A DNA stretch of 15,661 nucleotides from an uncultured Eubacteriales bacterium (GCA_905210385.1 CAJLWS010000017.1:1-15661); one strand, 5' to 3'; shown: positions 6,443 through 13,715, counted from the stretch's first letter. A program made the numbers and translations. Notes: generated from the letters alone by a model not told the origin.

Positions 6443-6838
6443 TTACACGCGGCGGCGCTTGGGCGGACGGCAGCCGTTGTGGGGAACGGGGGTCACATCC
6501 TTGATCAGGGTGACCTCCAGACCCACGGCCTGAAGCGCCCGGATGGCGGCCTCGCGGCCCTGGCCGGGACCCTTCACGTACACTTCCACGCTCTTCAGCC
6601 CACACTGCTCGATGGCGGCGTTGGCGGCGGTCTCCGCAGCGGTCTGGGCGGCGAAGGGGGTGGATTTCCGGGAGCCCCGGAAGCCCATCTCACCGGAGGA
6701 AGCCCAGGACAGGGCGTTGCCCTGCATATCGGTGACGGTGATCATGGTGTTGTTGAAGGAGGAGCGGATGTGAACCTGACCCTTCTCCACATTCTTGCGC
6801 TCACGACGGCGCTTGATTACTTTCTTTGCGGTAGCCAT
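6443..6838 (-). CDS. rpsK: 30S ribosomal protein S11
   Basis: 131 aa, normal length. It shows the S11 signature region SSFNNTMITVTDMQGN, the GFRGSRKSTPFAAQ block and the basic C-terminus with PHNGCRPPKRRRV, including the conserved Asn-Gly that is an isoaspartate site in E. coli S11. S11 sits on the platform of the small subunit by the E and P sites. Spacings are 14 nt from rpsM and 21 nt to rpsD. Confidence 0.97.
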   Translation of the reverse strand: MATAKKVIKRRRERKNVEKGQVHIRSSFNNTMITVTDMQGNALSWASSGEMGFRGSRKSTPFAAQTAAETAANAAIEQCGLKSVEVYVKGPGQGREAAIRALQAVGLEVTLIKDVTPVPHNGCRPPKRRRV

Positions 6839-6852
6839 GTGTCAATCCCTCC

Positions 6853-7221
6853 TTACTTCTTCTTGTTGGCCACGGTGCGCTTGGGACCCTTGCGGGTGCG
6901 GGCGTTGGTCTTGGAGCGCTGGCCACGGACGGGCAGGCCCTTGCGGTGGCGGACGCCGCGGTAGCAACCGATCTCAGTCAGCCGCTTGATGTCCATCGCC
7001 ACGTTGCGGCGAAGATCGCCCTCCACCACATACTCATGGCCGATGATCTCACGCAGCTTGGCCTCCTCCGCGTCGGTGAGGTCCTTCACGCGGGTATCGG
7101 GGTTGATGCCCGCCTTCTCCAGAATCTTGTTGGCGCTGGTGCGGCCAATCCCGTAAATATAGGTGAGTCCGATCTCGACTCGCTTTTCCTTCGGCAGATC
7201 AATGCCGGCAATACGTGCCAT
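6853..7221 (-). CDS. rpsM: 30S ribosomal protein S13
   Basis: 122 aa, standard length, starting MARIAGIDLPKEKRVEIGLT. It has the helix-two-turn-helix part (GIGRTSANKILEKAGI) and the C-terminal signature GVRHRKGLPVRGQRSKTNAR, whose basic tail reaches P-site tRNA and forms the B1 bridges to the large subunit. It follows rpmJ by 18 nt, the usual order in Firmicutes. Confidence 0.97.
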   Translation of the reverse strand: MARIAGIDLPKEKRVEIGLTYIYGIGRTSANKILEKAGINPDTRVKDLTDAEEAKLREIIGHEYVVEGDLRRNVAMDIKRLTEIGCYRGVRHRKGLPVRGQRSKTNARTRKGPKRTVANKKK

Positions 7222-7239
7222 ATTCCTCCTGCCCCTCCT

Positions 7240-7353
7240 TTAACCTTGTTTCTGCTTGTGCTTGGGGTTTTCGCAAATGACCATAACTTTGCCCTTGCGC
7301 TTGATGATCTTGCACTTCTCGCACATGGGCTTGACAGACGGTCTGACTTTCAT
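7240..7353 (-). CDS. rpmJ: 50S ribosomal protein L36, zinc-binding type
   Basis: 37 aa, the exact family length, with ATG at 7353 and TAA at 7240. It begins MKVRPSVKPMCEKC. The zinc ligands C11, C14, C27 and H32 are all present, so this is the zinc-containing form. L36 is a small late-assembly protein of the 50S subunit. AGGAGG lies 9 nt before the start. Upstream is the 278-bp spacer separating it from infA; in most relatives these genes are only tens of bases apart. Confidence 0.96.
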   Translation of the reverse strand: MKVRPSVKPMCEKCKIIKRKGKVMVICENPKHKQKQG

Positions 7354-7388
7354 ATCAATTAACCTCCTGTAAATGCCTGAATGGCCCC

Positions 7389-7464
7389 GTCGTCGTCGCG
7401 GGCTGCGTATCGTTCGCTTCCGGCCTTGGCCAAAAGCTCCCTCACTTCGCCGCTCCTCCTCTCC
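7389..7464 (-). repeat. Copy 2 of the operon-spacer repeat family (inverted relative to copy 1)
   Basis: Aligns over about 70 nt with the reverse complement of 4550-4617. On the minus strand its hairpin is GCTTTTGGCC-AA-GGCCGGAAGC (7437-7416), against GCTTTCGCC-CGTA-GGCGGAAGC in copy 1. The stem bases differ on both arms but pairing is kept, with G-U wobbles on this strand, as expected if the folded form matters. Confidence 0.5.
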
Positions 7465-7497
7465 AAACCAAACCCGCTTCGCTGGGCTTTGGTTTGG
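7463..7497. repeat. Inverted repeat CCAAACCAAA...TTTGGTTTGG
   Basis: Arms 7463-7475 and 7484-7497 pair over 13 positions with one bulged base, around an 8-nt loop GCTTCGCT. It abuts two more GC-rich hairpins at 7499-7513 and 7525-7552. Confidence 0.7.
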
Positions 7498-7631
7498 GGC
7501 GGCCTTCGGCCGCTATGCAGGGCGTCTCCCCGGGGGCAAGGCCCCTGGGAGAACGGCCCGTTCCGACTCCGGTCGTTGATACTGACTTTATTCTTTGCGG
7601 CGGTCCGCCGCGGTTTCCGATGATGCGACTC

Positions 7632-7850
7632 TTACTTGCTGCGCCAGGTGATGCGACCCTTGGTCAGGTCATACGGCGACATCTGCACCGTCACCTTGTC
7701 GCCGGGCAGGATACGGATGAAGTTCATCCGCAGCTTGCCGGAGATGTGCGCCAGAATAATGTGGCCGTTTCCGATGTCCACATGGAACGTGGTGTTGGGC
7801 AGGGCCTCAGTGACAACTCCCTCCAACTCGATCATATCGTCCTTTGCCAA
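7632..7850 (-). CDS. infA: Translation initiation factor IF-1 (TTG start)
   Basis: 72 aa, exactly the IF-1 length, with a single S1/OB-fold: AKDDMIELEGVVTEALPNT, then GHIILAHISGKLRMNFIRI and the conserved C-terminus YDLTKGRITWR. IF-1 occupies the 30S A site with IF-2 and IF-3. The start is TTG at 7850: GGAGG lies 8 nt upstream and this gives the family N-terminus M-AKDD. An ATG at 7858-7856 is out of frame and overlaps the stop of the gene before; longer in-frame readings would add residues foreign to IF-1. The gene follows the KOW-domain gene by 4 nt. Confidence 0.96.
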   Translation of the reverse strand: MAKDDMIELEGVVTEALPNTTFHVDIGNGHIILAHISGKLRMNFIRILPGDKVTVQMSPYDLTKGRITWRSK

Positions 7851-7854
7851 AGCG

Positions 7855-8127
7855 TCATACCTCCATTTCCTCCCGAAAGGCCGCCAGGGCCGCCCGGAGC
7901 TCTCGGTCCCGGACAGGCAGGCCGGTTCGGACTTTTTCCATCGCCGGGTGTTCCCACTCTCCCGCAAGGAGCACGTGCTTGGCCCGTTTCCGCTTGGGGT
8001 GGTCCACCCGCCGCCGCTTCCCGTCCGCCAGCAGCAGCCAGCCGCCAGCCTCTTCCAGCACGCAGAACAGGCGGCCGCTGTCCCTGCCCCGGCAGGCGCG
8101 GACGATTTGGGCTTTCCGGAAGCTCAT
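7855..8127 (-). CDS. KOW-domain RNA-binding protein (L14e-like) between map and infA
   Basis: 90 aa from ATG at 8127, one base after the map stop. The N-terminal half reads as a KOW/L14e-like domain: FRKAQIVRACRGRDSGRLF, then LLLADGKRRRVDHPKRKRAKH, a very basic strand-turn typical of rRNA or nucleic-acid binding. Family members here in clostridia usually end soon after this basic block; this protein has about 35 more residues with a charged, helix-prone tail (PVRDRELRAALAAFREEM). The exact cellular role of this family is not established; association with the ribosome is inferred from the fold and from its fixed place in the ribosomal cluster. A longer in-frame reading starting at 8292 would overlap map and is rejected. 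Confidence 0.8.
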   Translation of the reverse strand: MSFRKAQIVRACRGRDSGRLFCVLEEAGGWLLLADGKRRRVDHPKRKRAKHVLLAGEWEHPAMEKVRTGLPVRDRELRAALAAFREEMEV

Positions 8128-8128
8128 G

Positions 8129-8893
8129 CTAATCATCCTCACAGGTCGTAAGGATCTCCGGCTCGCCCTCTGTGATGAGAATGGTATTCTCGTAGTGGGC
8201 GGCCAGGGAACCGTCCTGGGTGACGGTGGTCCATTTGTCCTGAAGGATCCGCACCCGCCAGTCTCCCTGACACACCATGGGCTCCACCGCAATGGTCATG
8301 CCCGGCTGGAGGCGGGCACCGTGGCCAGCGGGTCCATAGTTGGGTACCTCAGGCGCCTCGTGGAGCTTTGCCCCCACTCCGTGCCCGACGAAATCCCGGA
8401 CTACGGAGTAGCCATGGGCCTCCACATACTGCTGCACTGCGTGGGAGATGTCGGACACCCGCTGCCCTGCCCGGGCGAACCGGATGCCCTCCCAAAAGCT
8501 GTGCTCAGTGACCTCCATCAGCCTCCTGGCCTCGTCGGACACCTGGCCACAGGGAAAGGTAGCCGCGCAGTCGCCGTGGAAGCCGTCAATATACGCCCCC
8601 ACGTCCACGCTGACGATATCCCCCTCCTGGAGTACGATCTTCTTGGAGGGAATGCCGTGAATCACCACGTCGTTGACGGAGATACATGCAGATCCGGGAA
8701 AGCCTCCATATCCCAGAAAGGAGGGACGCGCGCCCCGACTCTCAATATACTTACGTACCGCAGCGTCAATCTCCAGGGTAGTCATGCCGGGTCGTACCAG
8801 TTCTCCCGCCAGCTTGCGCGCTCCGGCGGTGATTCGCCCGGCCCTGCGCATACAGTCCAGCTCTCTGGACGATTTCAATGTGATCAGTTCCAT
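8129..8893 (-). CDS. map: Methionine aminopeptidase, type I
   Basis: 254 aa. Removes the initiator Met from nascent proteins. All five dimetal ligands are present at positions that match E. coli numbering: Asp97, Asp108, His171, Glu204, Glu235, plus substrate-contacting His79 and His178. There is no N-terminal zinc/SH3 extension, so it is the short type Ia form. The ATG at 8893 starts 3 nt after the adk stop, indicating tight coupling; its own stop is one base from the KOW gene. The cluster order secY-adk-map-KOW-infA is typical of Firmicutes. Confidence 0.97.
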   Translation of the reverse strand: MELITLKSSRELDCMRRAGRITAGARKLAGELVRPGMTTLEIDAAVRKYIESRGARPSFLGYGGFPGSACISVNDVVIHGIPSKKIVLQEGDIVSVDVGAYIDGFHGDCAATFPCGQVSDEARRLMEVTEHSFWEGIRFARAGQRVSDISHAVQQYVEAHGYSVVRDFVGHGVGAKLHEAPEVPNYGPAGHGARLQPGMTIAVEPMVCQGDWRVRILQDKWTTVTQDGSLAAHYENTILITEGEPEILTTCEDD

Positions 8894-8896
8894 CGC

Positions 8897-9529
8897 TCAC
8901 AGCCTCAGGGCACTCAGCACCACTTTGGTGGTGGCTTCAATGCTCGGTTGATTTTGTACCGGGCGCAGAATGCCCCGTTGGGCGTAAAACTCCTTGAGCG
9001 GTTCAGTCTGGTCGTGGTAGACCCGTAGGCGATGTTTCACCGTCTCCGGCTTGTCATCGTCCCGCTGCTCCAGCTGCCCGCCGCACTTGTCGCACACGCC
9101 AGGCTGCCGGGAGGGGGCGTTGTCCACGTGATAGGACGCCCCGCAGCGGTGGCAGAACCGGCGGCCCTCCATGCGCTGCTCAATCTCCTCGTCGGAGATC
9201 TCAATGGACAGAACGTTGTCAAAGCAGACCCCCGCCCGCTCCAGGGCTTCGGCCTGGGCGATGGTGCGGGGCACACCGTCCAGGATAAAGCCCCTGGCGC
9301 AGTCAGGCTGGGCCAGCCGCTGGGCCACGATGTCAATGATGATATCGTCCGGGACCAGTTTACCCGCGTCCATATAGCGTTTGGCCTCCAGGCCCACCGG
9401 CGTGCCCTCCTTGGCGGCGGCACGCAGGATATTCCCCGTGGAAACGGTGGGGATGCCCAGTCGCTCGCTCAGGATGGCGGCCTGAGTCCCCTTGCCGGCT
9501 CCGGGGGCTCCGAGCATGATCAGCTTCAT
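8897..9529 (-). CDS. adk: Adenylate kinase, long form with zinc lid
   Basis: 210 aa. Interconverts ATP + AMP and 2 ADP in the cytosol. P-loop GAPGAGKGT (7-15), AMP-binding segment near STGNILRAA, signature FILDGVPRT (81-89), and a LID domain with four cysteines (C126, C129, C146, C149) as in zinc-containing Gram-positive enzymes; the arginines of the R-x-x-x-H-D-Q region follow. The signature has Val86 where most members have Phe (DGFPRT), a conservative oddity. Starts 16 nt after secY. Confidence 0.97.
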   Translation of the reverse strand: MKLIMLGAPGAGKGTQAAILSERLGIPTVSTGNILRAAAKEGTPVGLEAKRYMDAGKLVPDDIIIDIVAQRLAQPDCARGFILDGVPRTIAQAEALERAGVCFDNVLSIEISDEEIEQRMEGRRFCHRCGASYHVDNAPSRQPGVCDKCGGQLEQRDDDKPETVKHRLRVYHDQTEPLKEFYAQRGILRPVQNQPSIEATTKVVLSALRL

Positions 9530-9545
9530 ACTCCTCCCCCTCTGA

Positions 9546-10880
9546 TTACTCCAAGAAGCCCTTGTAGTGACGCATCATCAACTGGGCCTCCAAAGCCTTG
9601 GCAGTCTCCAGAGCAACGCCCACCACGATGATGATGGAGGTCCCACCGATGGCCAGACTGCTGCCGGCGCTGGAACCCAGGGCGTTCATGATGTTGCCCG
9701 TGATGGCGGGCAGCAGGGCGACCACCGCCAGATAGATGGCGCCAAACAGCGTCAGCCGGGAGATGACCTTCTGCAGGAAGTCCGCGGTGGGCTTGCCGGG
9801 ACGGAAGCCGGGAATGAAGCCGCCGTTCTTCTTCAGGTTGTTGGACACCTCCACGGGGTTGAACTGGATGGTGTTGTAGAAGTAGCTAAACAGCACGATC
9901 AGCAGGAAGTAGACGATAGAGTACACCAGGCCGTTGGAGTCGAAAATATTCAGGAAGGTATTCCACCCGGACCCTTCCGTCTGGGCGGAAGGCACAAACA
10001 TGCCAATGGTGGCAGGGATGGACGCGATGGCCTGGGCGAAGATGATGGGCATAACGCCGGACATGTTCACCTTGATGGGAATGTGGCTGGACTGGCCGCC
10101 GTACATCTTCCGGCCCACCACCCGCTTGGCATACTGCACAGGGATGCGCCGCTCAGCGTTGGTGATAAACACGATGAAGATGACCAGCAGAAGTATGCCC
10201 ACAATGATCAGCGGGATGAATGCAGGGTGCAGGGTCAGTGCGCTCTCGCCGCTGGTACCATTGGCCCAATTGGTCACACCATTGATCATAGAGGACACCA
10301 TTCCAGGGCCGCGGGCCACGATGCCGGCGAACAGGATGATGGAGATGCCATTGCCCACGCCGAACTCAGTGATCTGTTCACCCAGCCACATCACGAAGGC
10401 AGAGCCGGCGGTGAAGGCGACGATGATCACGATGGCAGGCCACACACCCTCCGCAGAAATCACTCCGGCCGAGCGAATCAACGTATAGTAGCCGAAAGCC
10501 TGAATCAGGGCGATGGCCACGGTGACATACCGGGTGATGGCGGCAATCTTCTTCTTGCCCTCCTCACCGCCCTCCCGAGCCAGGCGCTCCAGGGCCGGGA
10601 TGGCAATGGTCAACAGCTGAATGATGATGGAGCTGTTGATATAGGGCTGAATGGACAGGGCAAACACCGTACCATAGGCAAAAGCATCACCGCTCATCAC
10701 ATTGAGCAGGCCAAAAATGCTGGCCGACTGAGCCTCCATATAGGCCTGAAGCGTATTAGAGTCGATGAAAGGCACGGGAATGGCTGCACCTACTCGGAAG
10801 ATCAGCAGAGCAAAGATGGTAAATAGCAGCTTGTTGCGCAGCTCCTGCACCTTCCAGGCGTTTCGGATGGTCTGAATCAT
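9546..10880 (-). CDS. secY: Protein translocase subunit SecY
   Basis: 444 aa, ten membrane helices, forming the Sec channel with SecE and SecG. Recognisable landmarks: first helix around 17-37, plug/TM2 region 55-95, cytosolic loop with GGEEGKKKI (104-112), TM5 with the C4 loop ERRIPVQYAKR (243-253), and the C5 loop NNLKKNGGFIPGFRPG (347-362) that contacts SecA and ribosomes. The end LMMRHYKGFLE is typical. The ATG at 10880 is one base past the rplO stop, so translation is coupled to L15 synthesis as in other spc operons. Confidence 0.98.
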   Translation of the reverse strand: MIQTIRNAWKVQELRNKLLFTIFALLIFRVGAAIPVPFIDSNTLQAYMEAQSASIFGLLNVMSGDAFAYGTVFALSIQPYINSSIIIQLLTIAIPALERLAREGGEEGKKKIAAITRYVTVAIALIQAFGYYTLIRSAGVISAEGVWPAIVIIVAFTAGSAFVMWLGEQITEFGVGNGISIILFAGIVARGPGMVSSMINGVTNWANGTSGESALTLHPAFIPLIIVGILLLVIFIVFITNAERRIPVQYAKRVVGRKMYGGQSSHIPIKVNMSGVMPIIFAQAIASIPATIGMFVPSAQTEGSGWNTFLNIFDSNGLVYSIVYFLLIVLFSYFYNTIQFNPVEVSNNLKKNGGFIPGFRPGKPTADFLQKVISRLTLFGAIYLAVVALLPAITGNIMNALGSSAGSSLAIGGTSIIIVVGVALETAKALEAQLMMRHYKGFLE

Positions 10881-10881
10881 C

Positions 10882-11322
10882 TCAGATCACCTCCGCCGTC
10901 CCGCCTGCCTTTTCGATCTTCTCCTTCGCGGAGGCGGAGAAAGCGGAAGCACGCACGGTGAGCTTCTTGGTCACCTCACCATTGCCCAGGATCTTGACTC
11001 CGTACTCACACTTGGAAAGGATGCCCTTTTCCAGCAGGTCGCAAACGTTCACGGTGGCGCCGTCCTCGAACTTGTTCAGGGAAGCCACGTTGACGGTCTC
11101 CAACCGCTTCGCGAAGATGTTGTTGAAGCCGCGCTTGGGCAGGCGGCGGGTCAGGGGCATCTGGCCGCCTTCAAATCCAATGCGGACGCCGCCGCCGGAG
11201 CGGGCCTTCTGGCCCTTGTGGCCGCGGCCGGCGGTCTTGCCGTTGCCGGTGCCGGGGCCGCGCCCCTTGCGCTTTCCCACTTGGGTGGAGCCGGGGGCAG
11301 GAGAAAGTTCATGCAGATTCAT
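10882..11322 (-). CDS. rplO: 50S ribosomal protein L15
   Basis: 146 aa, standard length. The extended Gly/Arg/Lys-rich N-terminus MNLHELSPAPGS followed by GKRKGRGPGTGNGKTAGRGH threads into 23S rRNA, and the globular C-terminal domain carries the GNGEVTKKLTVRASAFSASA segment with the final KAGGTAEVI. Late 50S assembly protein. Starts 14 nt after rpmD and couples to secY. Confidence 0.97.
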   Translation of the reverse strand: MNLHELSPAPGSTQVGKRKGRGPGTGNGKTAGRGHKGQKARSGGGVRIGFEGGQMPLTRRLPKRGFNNIFAKRLETVNVASLNKFEDGATVNVCDLLEKGILSKCEYGVKILGNGEVTKKLTVRASAFSASAKEKIEKAGGTAEVI

Positions 11323-11336
11323 CTTAAGGCACCTCC

Positions 11337-11522
11337 TCAGGCTTTCTCGGTTACCTCGAGCAGGTAACCGATGCTGGCGATCTTACCCCGGGTGGCCGCG
11401 TTGTCGGGCTGAACAGTCACATCGCCGATGGTACGCAGGCCCAGGGCCTCGGCGGTCGCCTTGTGCTTGGCCAGGCGGCCGTTCAGGCTCTTGACGAGCT
11501 TGATCTCAATTGTGTTAGCCAT
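11337..11522 (-). CDS. rpmD: 50S ribosomal protein L30
   Basis: 61 aa. MANTIEIKLVKSLNGR and the signature LGLRTIGDVTVQPDNAATRG are diagnostic of bacterial L30. The start is placed at 11522 because AAGGAGG is 9 nt upstream; an ATG two codons earlier (11528) is only 3 nt from that site and too close to be used efficiently. Sits between rpsE and rplO, 14 nt from each. Confidence 0.96.
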   Translation of the reverse strand: MANTIEIKLVKSLNGRLAKHKATAEALGLRTIGDVTVQPDNAATRGKIASIGYLLEVTEKA

Positions 11523-11536
11523 GGTCATGAGCCTCC

Positions 11537-12037
11537 TTAACCAATGATTTCTTCCACGCTCTTGCCGCGGATCCGGGCGACCTCGGCAGGGCTGCGCAGC
11601 GCCTTCAGGCCGGCCATAGTGGCAGCCACCACGTTCTGGGGGTTGTTGGTGCGCAGGCATTTGGCGCGGATGTCGGACACGCCGGCGGCCTCCATCACCG
11701 CGCGGACCGGGCCGCCGGCAATGATGCCGGTACCCTTGCTGGCGGGCTTGAGCAGCACCCGGCCGGCGCCGAACTCCCCGATGACCTCATGGGGGATGGT
11801 GTTGCCGGACAGGGTGATGGTCACCATGTTCTTCTTGGCGTCCTCGATGCCCTTGCGGATGGCCTCGGCCACCTCGGCGGCCTTGCCCAGGCCGTAGCCC
11901 ACCTTGCCCTTCTCGTCGCCGACGACGACCAGGGCGGAGAACTTGGCCACACGGCCGCCCTTTACAGTCTTGGACACGCGGTTGAGGTAGACAACCTTCT
12001 CCACGTACTCCTTGGGTTCTCTTTCAAAACGAGCCAT
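11537..12037 (-). CDS. rpsE: 30S ribosomal protein S5
   Basis: 166 aa from ATG at 12037 (MARFEREPKEYVEKVV), with AGGAGG 7 nt upstream; in-frame extensions overlap rplR and are not S5-like. The double-stranded-RNA-binding-like S5 N domain covers about residues 11-74, including LNRVSKTVKGGRVAKFSALV, the loop region where spectinomycin-resistance changes occur in other bacteria. The C-terminal domain (about 85-155) includes KGTGIIAGGPVRAVMEAAGV. S5 helps decoding fidelity and helicase activity at the mRNA entry channel. Confidence 0.97.
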   Translation of the reverse strand: MARFEREPKEYVEKVVYLNRVSKTVKGGRVAKFSALVVVGDEKGKVGYGLGKAAEVAEAIRKGIEDAKKNMVTITLSGNTIPHEVIGEFGAGRVLLKPASKGTGIIAGGPVRAVMEAAGVSDIRAKCLRTNNPQNVVAATMAGLKALRSPAEVARIRGKSVEEIIG

Positions 12038-12053
12038 GATTCTTCCTCCTCCC

Positions 12054-12413
12054 TTAGAACTGCAGGCCGCCCTCGCGGGCGCCCTCGGCCAGAGCCTTGA
12101 CACGGCCGTGGTACAGGTAGCCGCCGCGGTCGAACACGACAGCCTCGATGCCCTTGGCGCGGGCCCGCTCGGCAACCGCCAGGCCCACCTTCTTGGCGGC
12201 CTCACAGTTGCTGCCGGGGCCCTCAAAGCCCTTCTCCAGGGAAGAAGCGGAGACCAGGGTGACGCCCTTGGTATCATCGATGACCTGGGCGTAGATGTTG
12301 GTCTCGCTGCGGAACACGTTCAGGCGGGGACGCTCGGGGGTGCCGGACACCTTGCTGCGGACTCGCTTATGACGGTGCAGGCGCTGAGCCTTGGTATTGG
12401 GTCTGTTAATCAT
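12054..12413 (-). CDS. rplR: 50S ribosomal protein L18
   Basis: 119 aa from ATG at 12413 (MINRPNTKAQRLHRHKRVR). I prefer this over a GTG three codons earlier, which would overlap the Shine-Dalgarno. The 5S-rRNA-binding domain is evident: basic N-terminus, GTPERPRLNVFRSETNIYAQVIDD, then KGIEAVVFDRGGYLYHGRVKALA and the final EGGLQF. Binds 5S rRNA with L5 in the central protuberance. Confidence 0.97.
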   Translation of the reverse strand: MINRPNTKAQRLHRHKRVRSKVSGTPERPRLNVFRSETNIYAQVIDDTKGVTLVSASSLEKGFEGPGSNCEAAKKVGLAVAERARAKGIEAVVFDRGGYLYHGRVKALAEGAREGGLQF

Positions 12414-12432
12414 AATCGGCACACCTCCTCAA

Positions 12433-12978
12433 TTATTTCTTGACACCGGTCTTACCAACCTTGCGGCGGATGACCTCGTCAGAGTATTTGATACCCTTGC
12501 CCTTATAGGGCTCGGGGGGACGCTTCTCGCGGACGTTGGCGGCAAACTGGCCCACCAGCTGCTTGTCATAGCCGGAGATGACGATCTGGTTGGCGGAGGG
12601 CACCTCAATGGTGATTCCCTCGGGGGCCTCCATGATCACCTGGTGGGAAAAGCCCAGGTTCATCACCAGCTTGCCCCCCTCCAGGGCCACACGGTAACCC
12701 ACACCGTTGACGTCCAGGGTCTTCTTATAGCCCTCGGTGACGCCCACCACCATATTGTGGAGCAGGGAGCGGGTCAGGCCATGGAGAGAACGGTTCTCCT
12801 TCAGGTCGTTGGGCCGGGTGACGTGCAGCTCATTGTTCTCCATGTCAATGGTCATGTTGGGGTGGAACTGCTGGGTCAGGGCTCCCTTGGGACCCTTCAC
12901 GGTCACAACGTTATTTTTCTCAATCTTGACCTCCACGCCGGCGGGGACGGCGATAGGAGCTCTACCAATTCTGGACAT
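12433..12978 (-). CDS. rplF: 50S ribosomal protein L6
   Basis: 181 aa with the two repeated alpha/beta domains of L6. N-terminus MSRIGRAPIAVPAGVEV, central YRVALEGGKLVMNLGFSH, and the C-terminal signature PEPYKGKGIKYSDEVIRRKVGKTGVKK that contacts the sarcin-ricin loop region. 14 nt after rpsH, 19 nt before rplR. Confidence 0.97.
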   Translation of the reverse strand: MSRIGRAPIAVPAGVEVKIEKNNVVTVKGPKGALTQQFHPNMTIDMENNELHVTRPNDLKENRSLHGLTRSLLHNMVVGVTEGYKKTLDVNGVGYRVALEGGKLVMNLGFSHQVIMEAPEGITIEVPSANQIVISGYDKQLVGQFAANVREKRPPEPYKGKGIKYSDEVIRRKVGKTGVKK

Positions 12979-12992
12979 TCCTATAACCCTCC

Positions 12993-13394
12993 TTACCAGA
13001 CAAACGCAAGGACTTCGCCGCCGACATGGGCCTCGCGGGCCTTCTTGTCGGTCATGACGCCCTTGGATGTGGACACAATCGCGATGCCCAGGCCGCGCAG
13101 GACCCGGGGCAGCTCGTCCGCGCCGGCATACACGCGCAGGCCGGGCTTGGACACCCGGCGCAGGCCGGAGATGGCCTTCTCCTTGCCGGGCTGCAGATAC
13201 TTCAGGGTGATGCGAATCACGCCCTGGGTGCCATCGTTGATGATCTGGAAGTTCTTAATGTAGCCCTCATCCAGCAGAATCTGGGCGATGGCCTTCTTCA
13301 TGTTGGAAGCCGGAACATCCACGGTGTCATGCTTGGCGTTGTTCGCGTTGCGGATGCGGGTCAGCATATCCGCAATGGGATCGGTGATTTGCAT
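12993..13394 (-). CDS. rpsH: 30S ribosomal protein S8
   Basis: 133 aa. Starts MQITDPIADMLTRIRNAN and ends with the conserved GVMTDKKAREAHVGGEVLAFVW, both canonical. S8 binds helix 21 of 16S rRNA and is the translational repressor of the spc operon in E. coli. AGGAGG lies 7 nt before the ATG. Unusually, 722 bp separates it from rpsN; the region just upstream folds into two hairpins (13418-13444, 13449-13500), so rpsH may have its own leader and promoter here. Confidence 0.97.
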   Translation of the reverse strand: MQITDPIADMLTRIRNANNAKHDTVDVPASNMKKAIAQILLDEGYIKNFQIINDGTQGVIRITLKYLQPGKEKAISGLRRVSKPGLRVYAGADELPRVLRGLGIAIVSTSKGVMTDKKAREAHVGGEVLAFVW

Positions 13395-13417
13395 GAGTTT
13401 TACCTCCTATTCAGATT

Positions 13418-13500
13418 TACCGAGGGCCGTCGTGCCCGCCGGTAGAGACGGAAAGGTATCGGGGGGTAGGCGAACCTCCGACCTTTTATCCGCCTTTCCG
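13418..13500 (-). promoter_or_regulatory. Structured 5' leader of rpsH (candidate)
   Basis: Two stems lie just before the rpsH ribosome binding site on the minus strand. The distal one pairs CGGAAAGG (13500-13493) with CCTTTCCG (13456-13449), perfect over 8 bp, enclosing 36 nt. The proximal one is TACCG-GC-GGGC / GCCC-T-CGGTA (13444-13418). Such leaders often mediate ribosomal-protein feedback; S8 would be the obvious ligand, but there is no direct evidence. Confidence 0.4.
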
Positions 13501-13686
13501 CGTTCCGCGGGTTCACATATCAAAACCGCGATTTCCTTGCGCGGGTTTGACCATGGGGCTGTCCGCGCGGCTCACATCATGCCAAAACCCCGTACCCGCA
13601 GGCTTCTCCCTGCAGTTTACGGGTTGGACACTCCCGAACGCGTTGGAAGTGAATATTGGCACCGGCGCCATGCGCAAAAGCAATTT

Positions 13687-13715
13687 ATTATACCTCTTTC
13701 CGCTGTCAAAAGCAA
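13687..13715 (-). promoter_or_regulatory. Candidate internal promoter reading toward rpsH
   Basis: Consensus TATAAT at 13692-13687 with TTGCTT at 13715-13710, spacer 17 nt. A perfect TTGACA also occurs (13709-13704) but only 11 nt from the -10, too close for sigma-A. It sits in an AT-rich island within a GC-rich spacer, about 290 nt before the rpsH start. Confidence 0.4.

Larger units (their letters stand above)
7354..7631. other. 278-bp non-coding spacer between infA and rpmJ with stacked hairpins
   Basis: No gene supported. It contains a spacer-repeat copy (7389-7464) and at least four further inverted repeats: 7463-7497 (CCAAACCAAA / TTTGGTTTGG), 7499-7513 (GCGGCC-TTC-GGCCGC), 7525-7552 (TCTCCC / GGGAGA with G/C core), and 7597-7611 (GCGGCGG-T-CCGCCGC). 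None has a T-tract on the minus strand, so they need not stop the operon transcript. Confidence 0.7.

Noticed and set aside
13687..13709. TTGACA-11-TATAAT as a sigma-A promoter
   Set aside because: An 11-nt spacer is too short; the -10 may instead work with TTGCTT 17 nt away, reported with modest confidence.
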